Positions 1 to 8,807 of a DNA stretch of 64,000 nt are shown in pieces. Position 1 is the first letter of the stretch; every line of letters begins with the position of its first letter. Position numbers and translations under genes: made by a program. Under the pieces are notes generated by a model. The model did not search any database, was not told where the DNA came from, and saw only the letters and a list, made by a program, of their open reading frames with translations. Source of the stretch: Silvania hatchlandensis. Lineage in GTDB: Bacteria > Pseudomonadota > Gammaproteobacteria > Enterobacterales > Enterobacteriaceae. Location: assembly GCF_025564065.1 (NCBI RefSeq), contig NZ_JAMGZK010000039.1, positions 59,752 to 123,751 of the forward strand. The letters run 5' to 3'.

Positions 1-27
1 AATCTAAGCTGTCAACTGCTTAAAAAG

Positions 28-58
28 ACGGGTGGCTCAGGCCGCCCGTTTTCATTTT
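28..58 (+). terminator. Intrinsic terminator of the gene upstream of the window
   Basis: A 9-bp stem (28-36 pairing with 41-49, one G-T pair) with a TCAG loop is followed by a T-rich run. It reads as a rho-independent terminator on the plus strand. The gene it ends lies outside the window; in E. coli the neighbour here is the purine permease gene yjcD, which fits but cannot be seen. Confidence 0.8.
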
Positions 59-158
59 CGGAACACATCTCGTTGCCTTATGCGTTACTCTGGGGACGAT
101 ACACTGTGGCAAGATGCCAATGAGTTAAACGTACAGAAATCTCGCAAACAGGGAACGC

Positions 159-1805
159 ATGGAAATCTTCTTCACAATACTTATCATGACCCTTTTGGTC
201 TCCCTTTCCGGGGTAGTCACCCGCGTACTGCCCTTCCAGTTACCGCTGCCGCTAATGCAGATAGCCATCGGTGCTCTGCTGGCGTGGCCCACGTTCGGAT
301 TGCATGTCGAGTTTGATCCTGAACTGTTTCTGGTGCTGTTTATCCCCCCCTTGCTGTTCGCCGACGGCTGGAAAACGCCCACCCGCGAATTTCTTGAACA
401 TGGCCGGGAGATCTTCGGTCTGGCGCTGGCGCTGGTCGTCGTCACTGTGGTGGGGATTGGCTTTCTCATCTACTGGGTGGTGCCGGGTATCCCGCTGATC
501 CCGGCGTTTGCGCTGGCGGCGGTACTGTCGCCGACCGATGCCGTGGCGCTGTCCGGTATCGTCGGTGAAGGGCGCATACCGAAAAAAATCATGGGTATCC
601 TGCAGGGCGAGGCGCTGATGAACGACGCCTCCGGCCTGGTCGCACTGAAATTTGCCGTTGCCGTGGCGATGGGCACCATGGTCTTCACCATCGGCGGCGC
701 GACCGTTGAATTCTTTAAAGTGGCGATTGGCGGCATTATTGCCGGGTTTGTGGTGAGCTGGCTGTACGGCCGCTCGCTGCGTTTCCTCAGCCGCTGGGGC
801 GGTGACGAACCCGCCACGCAAATCCTGCTGCTGTTCTTGCTGCCGTTCGCCTCGTACCTGATTGCGGAACACCTTGGCGTATCGGGCATTCTGGCGGCGG
901 TGGCGGCGGGGATGACCATCACCCGTTCCGGGGTGATGCGCTCTGCGCCGCTGGCGATGCGTCTGCGCGCCAACAGTACCTGGGCAATGCTGGAGTTTGT
1001 CTTTAACGGCATGGTATTCCTGCTGTTGGGCCTGCAGCTGCCGGGCATTCTTGAGTCGTCGCTGGTGGCGGCAGAGGCTGACCCGAACGTCGAAACCTGG
1101 ATGCTGTTCACCGATATCGTGCTGATTTACGCCGCGCTGATGCTGGTACGTTTTGGCTGGCTGTGGACGATGAAAAACTTCAGCATGCGTTTCCTGAAAA
1201 AGAAACCGATGGAATTTGGCTCCTGGTCCACCCGTGAACTGCTGATTTCCACCTTTGCCGGGGTGCGTGGGGCCATCACGCTGGCCGGTGTGCTCTCCAT
1301 TCCGCTGCTGCTGCCTACCGGTGACGTCTTCCCGGCCCGCTATGAGCTGGTGTTCCTTGCCGCCGGGGTAATCCTCTTCTCACTGTTTGTCGGCGTGGTG
1401 ATGCTGCCGATCCTGCTGCAACACATGGAGGTGGGCGATCACGTTCAGCAGCATAAAGAGGCGCGGATTGCCCGGGCGGCAACGGCTGAAGTGGCAATCG
1501 TCGCTATCCAGAAGATGGAGGAGCGTCTGGCCGCTGATACCGAAGAAAACATCGATACCCAGCTGCTGAAAGAGGTGAGTTCCCGGGTTATTGGTAACCT
1601 GCGCCGCCGCGCGGATGGTCGCAACGACGCGGAGAGCTCGCTGCTGGAAGAGAATCTCGAACGCCGCTTCCGCCTGGCCGCGCTGCGCTCTGAGCGCGCA
1701 GAGCTGTACCACCTGCGCGCCACCCGGGAGATCAGCAACGAGACGCTGCAGAAACTCCTGCACGATCTCGATTTGATGGAAGCGTTGTTGATTGAGAAGC
1801 AGTAG
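159..1805 (+). CDS. yjcE: Na+/H+ antiporter of the CPA1 family, YjcE
   Basis: A 548-residue inner-membrane cation/proton antiporter, nearly the same length as E. coli YjcE (549). About twelve hydrophobic segments fill residues 1-420, with the CPA1 signature around LSPTDAVALSG and Asn155-Asp156 in the NDASG motif, the residues expected to bind the ion. The last 130 residues are hydrophilic, charged and probably helical in the cytoplasm. The ATG has an AGGGAA ribosome site. Its neighbours (acs-actP side downstream) match the E. coli order, except that the cid-like and sugar genes at 2.3-8.7 kb have been inserted. The physiological ion is not shown by the sequence. Confidence 0.9.
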   Translation: MEIFFTILIMTLLVSLSGVVTRVLPFQLPLPLMQIAIGALLAWPTFGLHVEFDPELFLVLFIPPLLFADGWKTPTREFLEHGREIFGLALALVVVTVVGIGFLIYWVVPGIPLIPAFALAAVLSPTDAVALSGIVGEGRIPKKIMGILQGEALMNDASGLVALKFAVAVAMGTMVFTIGGATVEFFKVAIGGIIAGFVVSWLYGRSLRFLSRWGGDEPATQILLLFLLPFASYLIAEHLGVSGILAAVAAGMTITRSGVMRSAPLAMRLRANSTWAMLEFVFNGMVFLLLGLQLPGILESSLVAAEADPNVETWMLFTDIVLIYAALMLVRFGWLWTMKNFSMRFLKKKPMEFGSWSTRELLISTFAGVRGAITLAGVLSIPLLLPTGDVFPARYELVFLAAGVILFSLFVGVVMLPILLQHMEVGDHVQQHKEARIARAATAEVAIVAIQKMEERLAADTEENIDTQLLKEVSSRVIGNLRRRADGRNDAESSLLEENLERRFRLAALRSERAELYHLRATREISNETLQKLLHDLDLMEALLIEKQ

Positions 1806-1815
1806 TGCGGCCTGA

Positions 1816-1920
1816 CGCCCTCACCCCGGACTGTACACCCGCGGGGTTGAGGGATCCCCACAAAATAATTGGCACGGTCTGCTCCCTCTCCATTCAGGGA
1901 GAGGGCTGGGGTGAGGGGGA
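1816..1920. repeat. Palindromic CCCTCTCC-type intergenic repeat, copy 1
   Basis: An inner hairpin (1884-1905, CCCTCTCC pairing with GGAGAGGG) is bracketed by CCTCACCCC near 1817 and GGGGTGAGG near 1910. The same core recurs at 10930, 14706, 22025, 37748 and 44472. It follows the yjcE stop codon and may act as a 3' end stabiliser or weak terminator. Confidence 0.6.
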
Positions 1921-1939
1921 GCATGCGGCTCCGGTGGTG

Positions 1940-2191
1940 GTTCCGTTCACTTTAAGTGTTGTGCTTCTCTGTCAGTCGCGTCACCCGTGAACGTGCCAGG
2001 GCGGCTCAATCGCCACCGCCCTGGCTACCCGGGCTCCCGGCAAGAAAATCGCCGCTTCGCGGTACCCTCAGCTTATTCCTTTCGGCTTCGGGTCGGGCGC
2101 GATCCTACATCCATGTAGGTCACGCCCTCTCGGCGCATCCCTGCGCCTTGCCCCGGCCTACAGGAAGCGCTTCGGCGATTTTCAGCCGGAC
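1940..2191 (+). repeat. Dispersed hairpin-rich repeat, copy A
   Basis: This element starts with GTTCCGTTCAC, followed about 36 bases on by GTGAACGTG (1987-1995), and ends in GATTTTCAGCCGGAC. In between are a GC-rich hairpin (CCAGGGCGG with its complement) and the palindrome CTACATCCATGTAG. Long blocks match copy B (19021-19341, inverted), and the ends match copy C (18721-18972). It lies between the convergent genes yjcE and the LysR regulator. No protein is plausible in it. The rest of the 1806-2330 gap holds only the palindromic repeat before it and the terminator after it. I do not recognise it as ERIC or REP. Confidence 0.7.
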
Positions 2192-2297
2192 AAGGTAGTC
2201 GCTGTAAGTCTCTTATTATCCTGCAATTATTCCATTGCTTTAAGGATAAGAAAATTACTGGGGATTCCTGAGCCCGCGAGGAGAGAGAGAAGACATC

Positions 2298-2327
2298 AAA
2301 AACGGTAACCCGGTGGTTACCGTTTTG
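2298..2327. terminator. Bidirectional terminator, mainly for the LysR gene
   Basis: A perfect 12-bp stem (AAAACGGTAACC with GGTTACCGTTTT) around a CGGT loop, with A-rich and T-rich flanks on both sides. It sits 4 bases beyond the stop codon of the minus-strand LysR gene. Confidence 0.85.
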
Positions 2328-2330
2328 CTT

Positions 2331-3215
2331 TTACCTTGAAACCCAAAACCCCTCACAGCACTTGAGCCACGCCTGGGCGCTGTGCGACAGATAGACCCCC
2401 TCCCGCCAGATCATCCCCAGCTGCCAGTGCAGATCGCTCTGCAGCGGGATCCAGCGCAGCGTGTTTTTATCCAGCCGCTCGCAGATGGGCTGTGGCAATA
2501 TCGCAATCCCTACCCCTGCCTGCACCATTGCCGCCAGAAAGTCCCACTGCCCACTGCGCACTGCGATGCGCGGTTTGACGCCGTGCTGGCTGAAGAGCTG
2601 CATCAGCTGGCGGCTGAGGGCAAAATCTTCGTTGTAGATCAGTAACGGGTGCTCGGCCAGCAGCTCAGGATTGATAGTGTCGAGCGACAACCAGTTGCCG
2701 GAGCGCGGTACCAGCACGCACAGGGGATGGCTGAACAGCGGCAGTGCCGTCAGACCGCTGTCCTCCTCCACCGGGAGGGCGGTCATCGCCAGATCCAGCT
2801 CGCCGTTGATCACCGCCTGCTGGACGGTTAAGCCGCCAAATTCAGAAATTTTTAGCTCCACGCCGGGATAGCGCTGGCGAAACAGGCCGATGGGTCCGGC
2901 CATCATCATCCCCACCATCGGCGGGATCCCGAGGCGCAGTATCCCCTTGTTGAGGTGGTTGATGTCGCCAAGCTCGGCCTCCAGCTGGCGAAACTCCGCG
3001 AGGATCGCCAGCCCGCGCTCAAACACCACCCGGCCGGTGTCGGTTAACAGCAGCTTGCGTCCGTCGCGGATCAGCAGGGTGCAGTTGAGCTCATCTTCGA
3101 GGTTTTTCAGCATCTTGCTGATGGTGGGTTGGGTGACAAATAGCTTCTCCGCTGCGCGGGTAAAACTCTGCTGACGAAACACTTCGACAAAGTAACGCAG
3201 CGTTCTTATGTCCAT
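2331..3215 (-). CDS. LysR-family regulator, probably of the adjacent cidAB-like operon
   Basis: A 294-residue transcription factor. Residues 1-60 form the LysR helix-turn-helix (AAEKLFVTQPTISKML), and about 90-290 form the periplasmic-binding-like effector domain. The start has a GAGGAAT ribosome site. It is divergent from the CidA/CidB pair, with 100 bp between them. This is the arrangement of CidR-type regulators, which in Gram-positive bacteria respond to acetate or overflow metabolism. By analogy it probably controls the pair and itself. The effector is unknown. The acetate genes actP-acs lie 5 kb away, which is suggestive but not evidence of a link. Confidence 0.8.
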   Translation of the reverse strand: MDIRTLRYFVEVFRQQSFTRAAEKLFVTQPTISKMLKNLEDELNCTLLIRDGRKLLLTDTGRVVFERGLAILAEFRQLEAELGDINHLNKGILRLGIPPMVGMMMAGPIGLFRQRYPGVELKISEFGGLTVQQAVINGELDLAMTALPVEEDSGLTALPLFSHPLCVLVPRSGNWLSLDTINPELLAEHPLLIYNEDFALSRQLMQLFSQHGVKPRIAVRSGQWDFLAAMVQAGVGIAILPQPICERLDKNTLRWIPLQSDLHWQLGMIWREGVYLSHSAQAWLKCCEGFWVSR

Positions 3216-3315
3216 GATTATTCCTCGAAACTATACCTTTGATGATTTTAATTCATTTCTGTCAGCTACGTGCGCTCACTATACTGGCGCCTCGTCTCAT
3301 TTTAAGGAATTCACC
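3216..3315. promoter_or_regulatory. Divergent LysR / cidAB-like promoter region
   Basis: This 100-bp AT-rich spacer separates two diverging genes. A TATACT -10 candidate for the plus-strand operon is at 3280-3285; the -35 is poor, which fits an activated promoter. A T-rich/A-rich dyad near 3225-3255 could be the LysR site, but I cannot fix its limits. Confidence 0.5.
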
Positions 3316-3726
3316 ATGACCGTGGCGTCAGTTCGCGTTACGCCTGCCGTTGTGCAACGACTCCAGGTACCGGTTCAGGTACTGCTGTACGCGGCTCTTT
3401 TCGTCTTTGCTGAATACCTTGTCGACTGGCTGCATCTCCCGCTCCCGGCCAATCTGGTGGGGATGGTGCTGATGTTCAGCCTGATCCTGTGCCGTATTAT
3501 CCCCCTGCGCTGGGTGCGGGCCGGTTCCCGCTGGCTGCTGGCCGAAATGCTGCTGTTTTTTGTCCCGGCGGTGGTGGCGGTGGTGAATTATGCCCAGCTG
3601 TTGCTGGTGGATGGCTGGCGCATCTTCGCGGTGATCGCCCTGAGCACCCTGATGGTGCTGGGCTCTACCGCGTGGGTGGTGGATAAAGTCTACCGCTTTG
3701 AAATCCGCAGACAGAAGCATGACTAA
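3316..3726 (+). CDS. CidA/LrgA-family membrane protein
   Basis: A 136-residue hydrophobic protein with about four membrane segments after a short hydrophilic N-terminus. It is of the size and pattern of CidA/LrgA holin-like proteins (E. coli YohJ is a relative). The ATG at 3316 is preferred over in-frame starts further upstream because it has an AAGGAATT ribosome site and the upstream part lies in the promoter. The stop overlaps the next gene by 8 bases, so the two are translationally coupled. Family members are proposed to affect murein hydrolase activity, cell lysis or export of small metabolites such as pyruvate. Which role applies here is open. Confidence 0.8.
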   Translation: MTVASVRVTPAVVQRLQVPVQVLLYAALFVFAEYLVDWLHLPLPANLVGMVLMFSLILCRIIPLRWVRAGSRWLLAEMLLFFVPAVVAVVNYAQLLLVDGWRIFAVIALSTLMVLGSTAWVVDKVYRFEIRRQKHD

Positions 3727-4408
3727 CTTTCAGATTAGCGTGCTGTGCCTGGCCGTTACCCTGGTGCTCTACTTCGCCAATAAACGTCTGTATCGCCGTT
3801 TCCCAAAGCTGCCGCTGATGCCGCTGGTCCTTACGCCGCTGTTACTGGTGATGATGCTGGTTTGGGGGCATATCTCCTGGCAGAACTATATCGGCGAATC
3901 GCACTGGCTGCTGTGGCTGCTCGGCCCGGCAACCATCGCCTTTGCCGTACCGGTGTATGACAATCTCGCCATCATCAAACGCCACTGGATGTCGCTCTCT
4001 GCTGGTGTATTAACGGCAACCGTGGTGGCGGTGACCAGCTCCGTGTGGCTGGCGCGGCTGTTTACCCTGTCGGATGAGATCCAGCGTAGCCTGGCGGTGC
4101 GCTCCGTGACCACGCCGTTTGCGCTGGCGGCGGCAAAACCGCTCGGCGGACAGCCGGATCTGGTGGCCCTGTTCGTGGTGGTGACCGGGGTATTTGGCAT
4201 GGCGGTGGGGGATATGCTGTTTTTGCGCCTCGCCATCCGTGAAGGGATGGCGAAAGGCGCCGGGTTTGGTGCGGCATCTCACGGCGCGGGCACCGCACGC
4301 TCTTATGAGCTGGGCCCGCAGGAGGGCGTGGTGGCCAGCCTGGTGATGATGCTCTCCGGGGTGGTGATGGTGTTGATTGCCCCGCTGGTGGCATGGATGA
4401 TGTTCTGA
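3719..4408 (+). CDS. CidB/LrgB-family membrane protein
   Basis: A 229-residue protein with about six or more membrane segments and the LrgB-type C-terminal region (GAASHGAGTARSYELG). The ATG at 3719 lies inside the end of the cidA-like gene, overlapping it by 8 bases. The pair is thus a classic two-gene cidAB/lrgAB operon, related to E. coli yohJK but located here near yjcE. It ends 12 bases before the stop codon of the convergent binding-protein gene. Function by family: partner of the holin-like protein. Confidence 0.8.
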   Translation: MTNFQISVLCLAVTLVLYFANKRLYRRFPKLPLMPLVLTPLLLVMMLVWGHISWQNYIGESHWLLWLLGPATIAFAVPVYDNLAIIKRHWMSLSAGVLTATVVAVTSSVWLARLFTLSDEIQRSLAVRSVTTPFALAAAKPLGGQPDLVALFVVVTGVFGMAVGDMLFLRLAIREGMAKGAGFGAASHGAGTARSYELGPQEGVVASLVMMLSGVVMVLIAPLVAWMMF

Positions 4409-4420
4409 GCCGCCTTATGA

Positions 4421-5698
4421 CTAACGGTTCAGACGCCGCACAATGCGCTCCACCTGCTGGCGGAAATCGGCCGCCACCTGAGCAGGGGTCTGCTTGCCCT
4501 GGTCCAGTTTTTCGCGCGCGGCGGTGAACTGGTCGATCACCTGCAAATCCTCGATATACGGCGTGGCGACGACGGTGGTTTGCAACGACTGCGCCTGACG
4601 CAATCCGGCAATTACCGGATCGTTCGGGTCAATCACCCCTTTCTCGGATAGCAGCGTTTCTGCCCCCTTGTTGAGCGGGATACCGCGCTCCAGCCCCAGC
4701 GCCTCGACCGACTGGGGATCGTTAAGCAGGAAGTTGACGAGGATCGCCGCCTCTTTTGGATGTTTGGTGGATTTCGCCACCGACAGCATCTGCGCCGTTT
4801 TGAAGTACACACCAGACTCGGTGCTGCCGGGCTGCATGACGTAGTCGCCCAGCACCAGCTTCGCCGGCGGGGTCATGTTGTTGGCGAACATACGGATGGT
4901 GATGTTCCAGGTGAACAGGCCGCCCCATTCGCCGTTAATCCACGGCTTCATCTCATACAGGTTGCCTTTGCCGTAAGAGGAGAGGGTCTTAGGTGATGGC
5001 AACACATGATCGTCGCTCAGGCGTTTCACAAAGCTGAAGGCCTCGGACCACTGCGCCTCGTTCCAGGCAAAGGTGCCGTCGCTGTTGAACATCGGCTTCT
5101 GATGCGTCTGCATCATGTACGCATTGAGCAGCAGAATGACGTCCTGATCGACCATGGCGTAAGGGTAATAGTTGTTGCCGAGCTTTTGCTGGAACACTTT
5201 CCCGGCGGCAAAGAACTCATCCCAGTTTTTCGGGTACGCCAGCCCGGCTTTTTGCCAGGTGAGATCGTTGTAGTAAAACACCGGCGCGTTGACCGAGATC
5301 GGCAGGCCGTTGAGCTTGCCTTTGATGGTGGTGGATTGCAGATCGTTGGCCTGATACTGGCTTAAATCCAGCCCCGCTTTCAGCTTATCAAGATCGTAAT
5401 AGCCGTCGCCGTTTTTGGAAAAGAGGATCAGCCACGGCCAGTTGGTTTGCATCACGTCCGGCTCGGTGCCGCTGGCCATCTGGGTGGTCAGGCGCGAAAG
5501 GTGCCCGTCCCAGCCGGTATATTCGGCCTTCACTTTGATATCCGGATGCGTCTTCTCAAAAGCCTCCAGCGCCTTCAGCGTGGCCTGATGGCGGCTGTTG
5601 CCCCCCCACCACGACATGCGTAACTCAACGGGCTGCGCCCAGGCAGCGGTACAGGAAAATAACAGCGATGCGATGACACCTGATACGAGTTTACTCAT
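4421..5698 (-). CDS. TogB-like periplasmic sugar-binding protein, orphan
   Basis: A 425-residue extracellular solute-binding protein of ABC family 1. A signal peptide (about residues 1-21, ending AWA) is followed by a mature part with the segments LRMSWWGGNSRH, YTGWDGHLSR and MKPWINGEWGG. These resemble what I remember of TogB, the oligogalacturonide-binding protein of pectinolytic enterobacteria. No permease or ATPase gene lies nearby, so it must borrow a transporter or act otherwise. It is read after the oxidoreductase gene (95-bp spacing) with its own GGAGAC ribosome site, and the two are probably co-transcribed. Binding of uronate oligomers is inference from resemblance only. Confidence 0.75.
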   Translation of the reverse strand: MSKLVSGVIASLLFSCTAAWAQPVELRMSWWGGNSRHQATLKALEAFEKTHPDIKVKAEYTGWDGHLSRLTTQMASGTEPDVMQTNWPWLILFSKNGDGYYDLDKLKAGLDLSQYQANDLQSTTIKGKLNGLPISVNAPVFYYNDLTWQKAGLAYPKNWDEFFAAGKVFQQKLGNNYYPYAMVDQDVILLLNAYMMQTHQKPMFNSDGTFAWNEAQWSEAFSFVKRLSDDHVLPSPKTLSSYGKGNLYEMKPWINGEWGGLFTWNITIRMFANNMTPPAKLVLGDYVMQPGSTESGVYFKTAQMLSVAKSTKHPKEAAILVNFLLNDPQSVEALGLERGIPLNKGAETLLSEKGVIDPNDPVIAGLRQAQSLQTTVVATPYIEDLQVIDQFTAAREKLDQGKQTPAQVAADFRQQVERIVRRLNR

Positions 5699-5793
5699 TA
5701 TTGTCTCCAGGACTTTTATTATTAAACAGGTGAGTAACGGCTCAATACTGACCCCTCTCCGGCGCAGCCCTCTGCCGCGCCGGGATACGGTAC

Positions 5794-7089
5794 TTAAGGT
5801 TTCGCCAGGCGCGACACCAGCTCAAACTCCTTAAAATTCACCGGACGCTGCTGCTGCATCGAGATATTGCCCGCAATCCCGGTGAGGATCGACATCGCCC
5901 CCGCGCGATGGTCGGCCGCCCGCTGCAGCGGGTCGTTGCCAGGCTGGCCGAACAAATCGGCCAGCATCGCGTTATCGCCGCCGCCGTGGCCGCCTTCCCC
6001 AAGGTTAAATTCTGCTTTCCAGGGTTCGGCAAACATCGGGAAGACGGTGATATCGCAGGCTTCCAGGCTGCCCTCTTCGGCGCGTTTCCCCCCGGCGTTG
6101 ACGTAGGACTTCTCGACAATTTTCATCTCCAGACGGCCTTCGGTACCGTTAAAGACCACGTTCAGCCCTTCCCACGGCAGGTAGGCGTTCAGGGAGTAGG
6201 TCAGCTGCACCTGATTCTGGTATTTCACCAGCACCGACATCGTGTCTTCGATGGTGATACCGTCGCTGAACACGCTCTGGTCGCGGAAGTAGTTATCTTC
6301 ATGCTCGGCGTCCAGATACAGCGCTTTAAGCTGGGCGTTGTCCGCCATATGCAGCGCGAACGGGTCATCTTGCGCTTCGGCAAAGCCGTGGGCGCGTGGG
6401 TAGAACTGCGTCACCCCGCGCTTCTCGGCGTTCTCTTTGCCGTAGAACTGCAGGCTACCTTCGGCGTAAACGCGTTCCGGGTAGCTGCCGAGCCAGAAGT
6501 TCATCAGGTCAAAGTGGTGGGTGGATTTATGCACCAGCAGGCCGCCGCTGTTGCGTTTTTCACGGTGCCAGCGGCGGAAGTAGTCCGCGCCGTGCTCGGT
6601 ATTCAGCAGCCACTCAAAGTGAACGGAGGTGACGTTGCCAATTGCGCCCTGCATCAGCAGCTCGCGCACTTTGCTGTGGTGCGGGGCGTAGCGGTAGTTA
6701 AAGGCTACGCGCACGGTGTGGCCGGTCGCTTCGATGGCGTCGAGAATGCGCAGGGCGCGCTGTTCATCGATGGTCATCGGTTTTTCGGTGATCACATCGC
6801 AGCCCGCGTGCAGGGCGCGGACGATATAGTCATCGTGGGTGCGGTCCATGGTGGTGACGATGACAATATCCGGCCGCGTTTCGCGGATCATCTCTGCAAA
6901 CTGCGCCGCTTTCCAGGTGGAGACCGGCTCCGCGCCTTCGTTTTTTAACAGTTGGTTGGCGTAGTCCATTCGTGTCTGATTAGTATCGCAAAATGCGACC
7001 ATTCTGGCATTATCACGCCAGGCACCACCGATGGCGGAAATATATAAACCGGCACGACCCCCGGTACCGACTAATGCATATTTTTTCAT
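5794..7089 (-). CDS. Gfo/Idh/MocA-family NAD(P)-dependent sugar oxidoreductase
   Basis: A 431-residue predicted cytoplasmic dehydrogenase. The Rossmann loop GTGGRAG is at residues 8-14. The catalytic EKP motif has Lys103, and a KSTHHFD segment provides the usual active-site histidines. The length exceeds the family average of about 350, as in members acting on glycosides or sugar acids. The start has a GAGGATG ribosome site. It is divergent from the 525-residue unknown gene (47 bp apart) and upstream of the TogB-like binding protein. Together they suggest uptake and oxidation of an unusual sugar or uronate. The substrate is unknown. Confidence 0.8.
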   Translation of the reverse strand: MKKYALVGTGGRAGLYISAIGGAWRDNARMVAFCDTNQTRMDYANQLLKNEGAEPVSTWKAAQFAEMIRETRPDIVIVTTMDRTHDDYIVRALHAGCDVITEKPMTIDEQRALRILDAIEATGHTVRVAFNYRYAPHHSKVRELLMQGAIGNVTSVHFEWLLNTEHGADYFRRWHREKRNSGGLLVHKSTHHFDLMNFWLGSYPERVYAEGSLQFYGKENAEKRGVTQFYPRAHGFAEAQDDPFALHMADNAQLKALYLDAEHEDNYFRDQSVFSDGITIEDTMSVLVKYQNQVQLTYSLNAYLPWEGLNVVFNGTEGRLEMKIVEKSYVNAGGKRAEEGSLEACDITVFPMFAEPWKAEFNLGEGGHGGGDNAMLADLFGQPGNDPLQRAADHRAGAMSILTGIAGNISMQQQRPVNFKEFELVSRLAKP

Positions 7090-7136
7090 GGCATCCTCAA
7101 TTAAGATATCAACACAAATAGCAGCAAGGTGACGCC

Positions 7137-8714
7137 ATGAAACGTATTCCGCATCAACTGATGGAGCTGAACAGCACTTTTATCTGGCACTGGCCCTGGT
7201 TTATTCAGGGCGTTAAAAGCGCGAAACAGCATGGTTTCACTGGGATCATCCTGCACCAACAGGAACTGCTTTCTGTTCTTGCGACGCCCTCGCCGTTAAG
7301 TCAGAAACTTAACGTCGAGAACTTAATTCATCAGCAACATTACGCGTTGCAGTATTTAAAACGCGTCGACCGTTATCTGGCGGACAATAATTTATCGTTC
7401 TGGCTGCAGGGTGAAGCCGCGCCGAATGACGACATTATTAAGCGTAAATTTCCCGAACTGACCTTCGATGAAAAAAGCGCCCCGGATTTCTGGCAGCATT
7501 TCTATTCGGCAATATTGCATCCGCTATTACATTCGCTGCCGCATCTCAGCGGACTTATTCTCAGCCTGACGACGCCGGGCTTTCAGACCACCCGCTGGCA
7601 GCAAAGCCTGCATGATGTCTGGAGCCTGCTGCGCGGCCAGGGCAAAAAGCTGGTGCTGCGCGACTTTATCGATGACAGTTGGCCGCGACAGCAGCTGTCC
7701 AACATTCTGGCGACCTTGCCGGACGACGTGCGCGCCTCAATCAAAGCCACGGAGCTGGATTACCACCCCGGTTTTGCCAACCATCCCCACATCGCCACGC
7801 TGCCGGGGCATAAAAAGTGGATCGAGTACGATCTCTTCGGCACCGGCTACGGCTGGACCGCGCTGCCATGCTATCTGGCCGATGAAATCAGCGGCCGCTT
7901 AAGCTGGGCGCTGAGCGCCGCAGAAAACGAAGTTGAAGCCGTGACCTCGCGCGTTAGCTGGCAGTGGCTGCCCGACAGCCGGGTTATGGATTCCGCCAAC
8001 GCTATCAATCTGTTCGGCCTGACCGCCGCCAACCAGACCGCCGATTCGACGCTGCCCACTCCCTTTGAGCGCTGGGCCGAACATCATCAGCTTGGCTTTC
8101 GATCCCTGCAGGATAAACATCAGCTCGATGCGATCCTGCGTGCCAGCTACGACTGGCTGTGTAAAACACCCAACTTCCTCGGGCGACGGCTGCACTATCA
8201 AAGCCAGATCCCCGAGAGCGTGGCCCAGGCGCAGCTGCTGCTGCATATGGACACCCGCAGTGCCAACTGGATGCACGCCTGGCAGCCGCTGATGCCCACC
8301 GACGATCCTGCGCTGGGTAAAGAGCAGCGCGAGCGGGTGGCGCTGGAAAAAGAGGCCGCCTGCTTCCTGGCGTCGCGCACGGTGCTAAACCTGCGTGAAC
8401 TGATGCCGCGGATAACTTGCCCGGACGACACGCTGGAGATCCTGCTGGCCGCCTGGCGCAGCGCCGAAATCTACAGCCAGATGTTCTCCCATGTCGCCGC
8501 TGCGATGACCGATGTCCTGTGGCTCGACCATTACGGCGCTGACAGCCTGTCTGCTGATACCCTGTCGCAGCATCAGCAACAATTACTGCGCTACTCCGAT
8601 ACCCTCGAACGCTGGCTGGTGAACCCGCCCGCCAACGGCCCGCTGTTTCTGCCGCTGCTGCTGAATCCCGAACGCCTGAACCGTTTCGCCCGCAGCCTGA
8701 GCAAGTCGCTGTGA
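7137..8714 (+). CDS. Uncharacterised 525-residue protein, possible TIM-barrel glycosidase
   Basis: I do not recognise a family with certainty. The protein has no signal peptide and is probably cytoplasmic. Its order of motifs (WHWPWFIQGVKSAK near residue 17, LRDFIDD near 180, ELDYHPGF near 203, KKWIEYDLFGTGYG near 225) is that of a TIM-barrel glycoside hydrolase. It recalls alpha-glucuronidase-type barrels, in which strand-end acidic and aromatic residues line the site. A helical C-terminal half follows. The AAGGTGA ribosome site supports the start. It is divergent from the oxidoreductase gene, which implies shared control and a shared substrate. Confidence 0.55.
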   Translation: MKRIPHQLMELNSTFIWHWPWFIQGVKSAKQHGFTGIILHQQELLSVLATPSPLSQKLNVENLIHQQHYALQYLKRVDRYLADNNLSFWLQGEAAPNDDIIKRKFPELTFDEKSAPDFWQHFYSAILHPLLHSLPHLSGLILSLTTPGFQTTRWQQSLHDVWSLLRGQGKKLVLRDFIDDSWPRQQLSNILATLPDDVRASIKATELDYHPGFANHPHIATLPGHKKWIEYDLFGTGYGWTALPCYLADEISGRLSWALSAAENEVEAVTSRVSWQWLPDSRVMDSANAINLFGLTAANQTADSTLPTPFERWAEHHQLGFRSLQDKHQLDAILRASYDWLCKTPNFLGRRLHYQSQIPESVAQAQLLLHMDTRSANWMHAWQPLMPTDDPALGKEQRERVALEKEAACFLASRTVLNLRELMPRITCPDDTLEILLAAWRSAEIYSQMFSHVAAAMTDVLWLDHYGADSLSADTLSQHQQQLLRYSDTLERWLVNPPANGPLFLPLLLNPERLNRFARSLSKSL

Positions 8715-8807
8715 TATAAGAATAAAAACTGTGGCCGGAGTTGTCTGTACGGGGGGCAGAGCGAAAGCTGAGGATTGGCGTGAAAACCGGGAAAGTGTGA
8801 TGGCCTT

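Noticed and set aside
5908..6948. Long plus-strand frame opposite the oxidoreductase gene
   Set aside because: It is antisense to a well-supported gene and its composition mirrors the complement of that gene.
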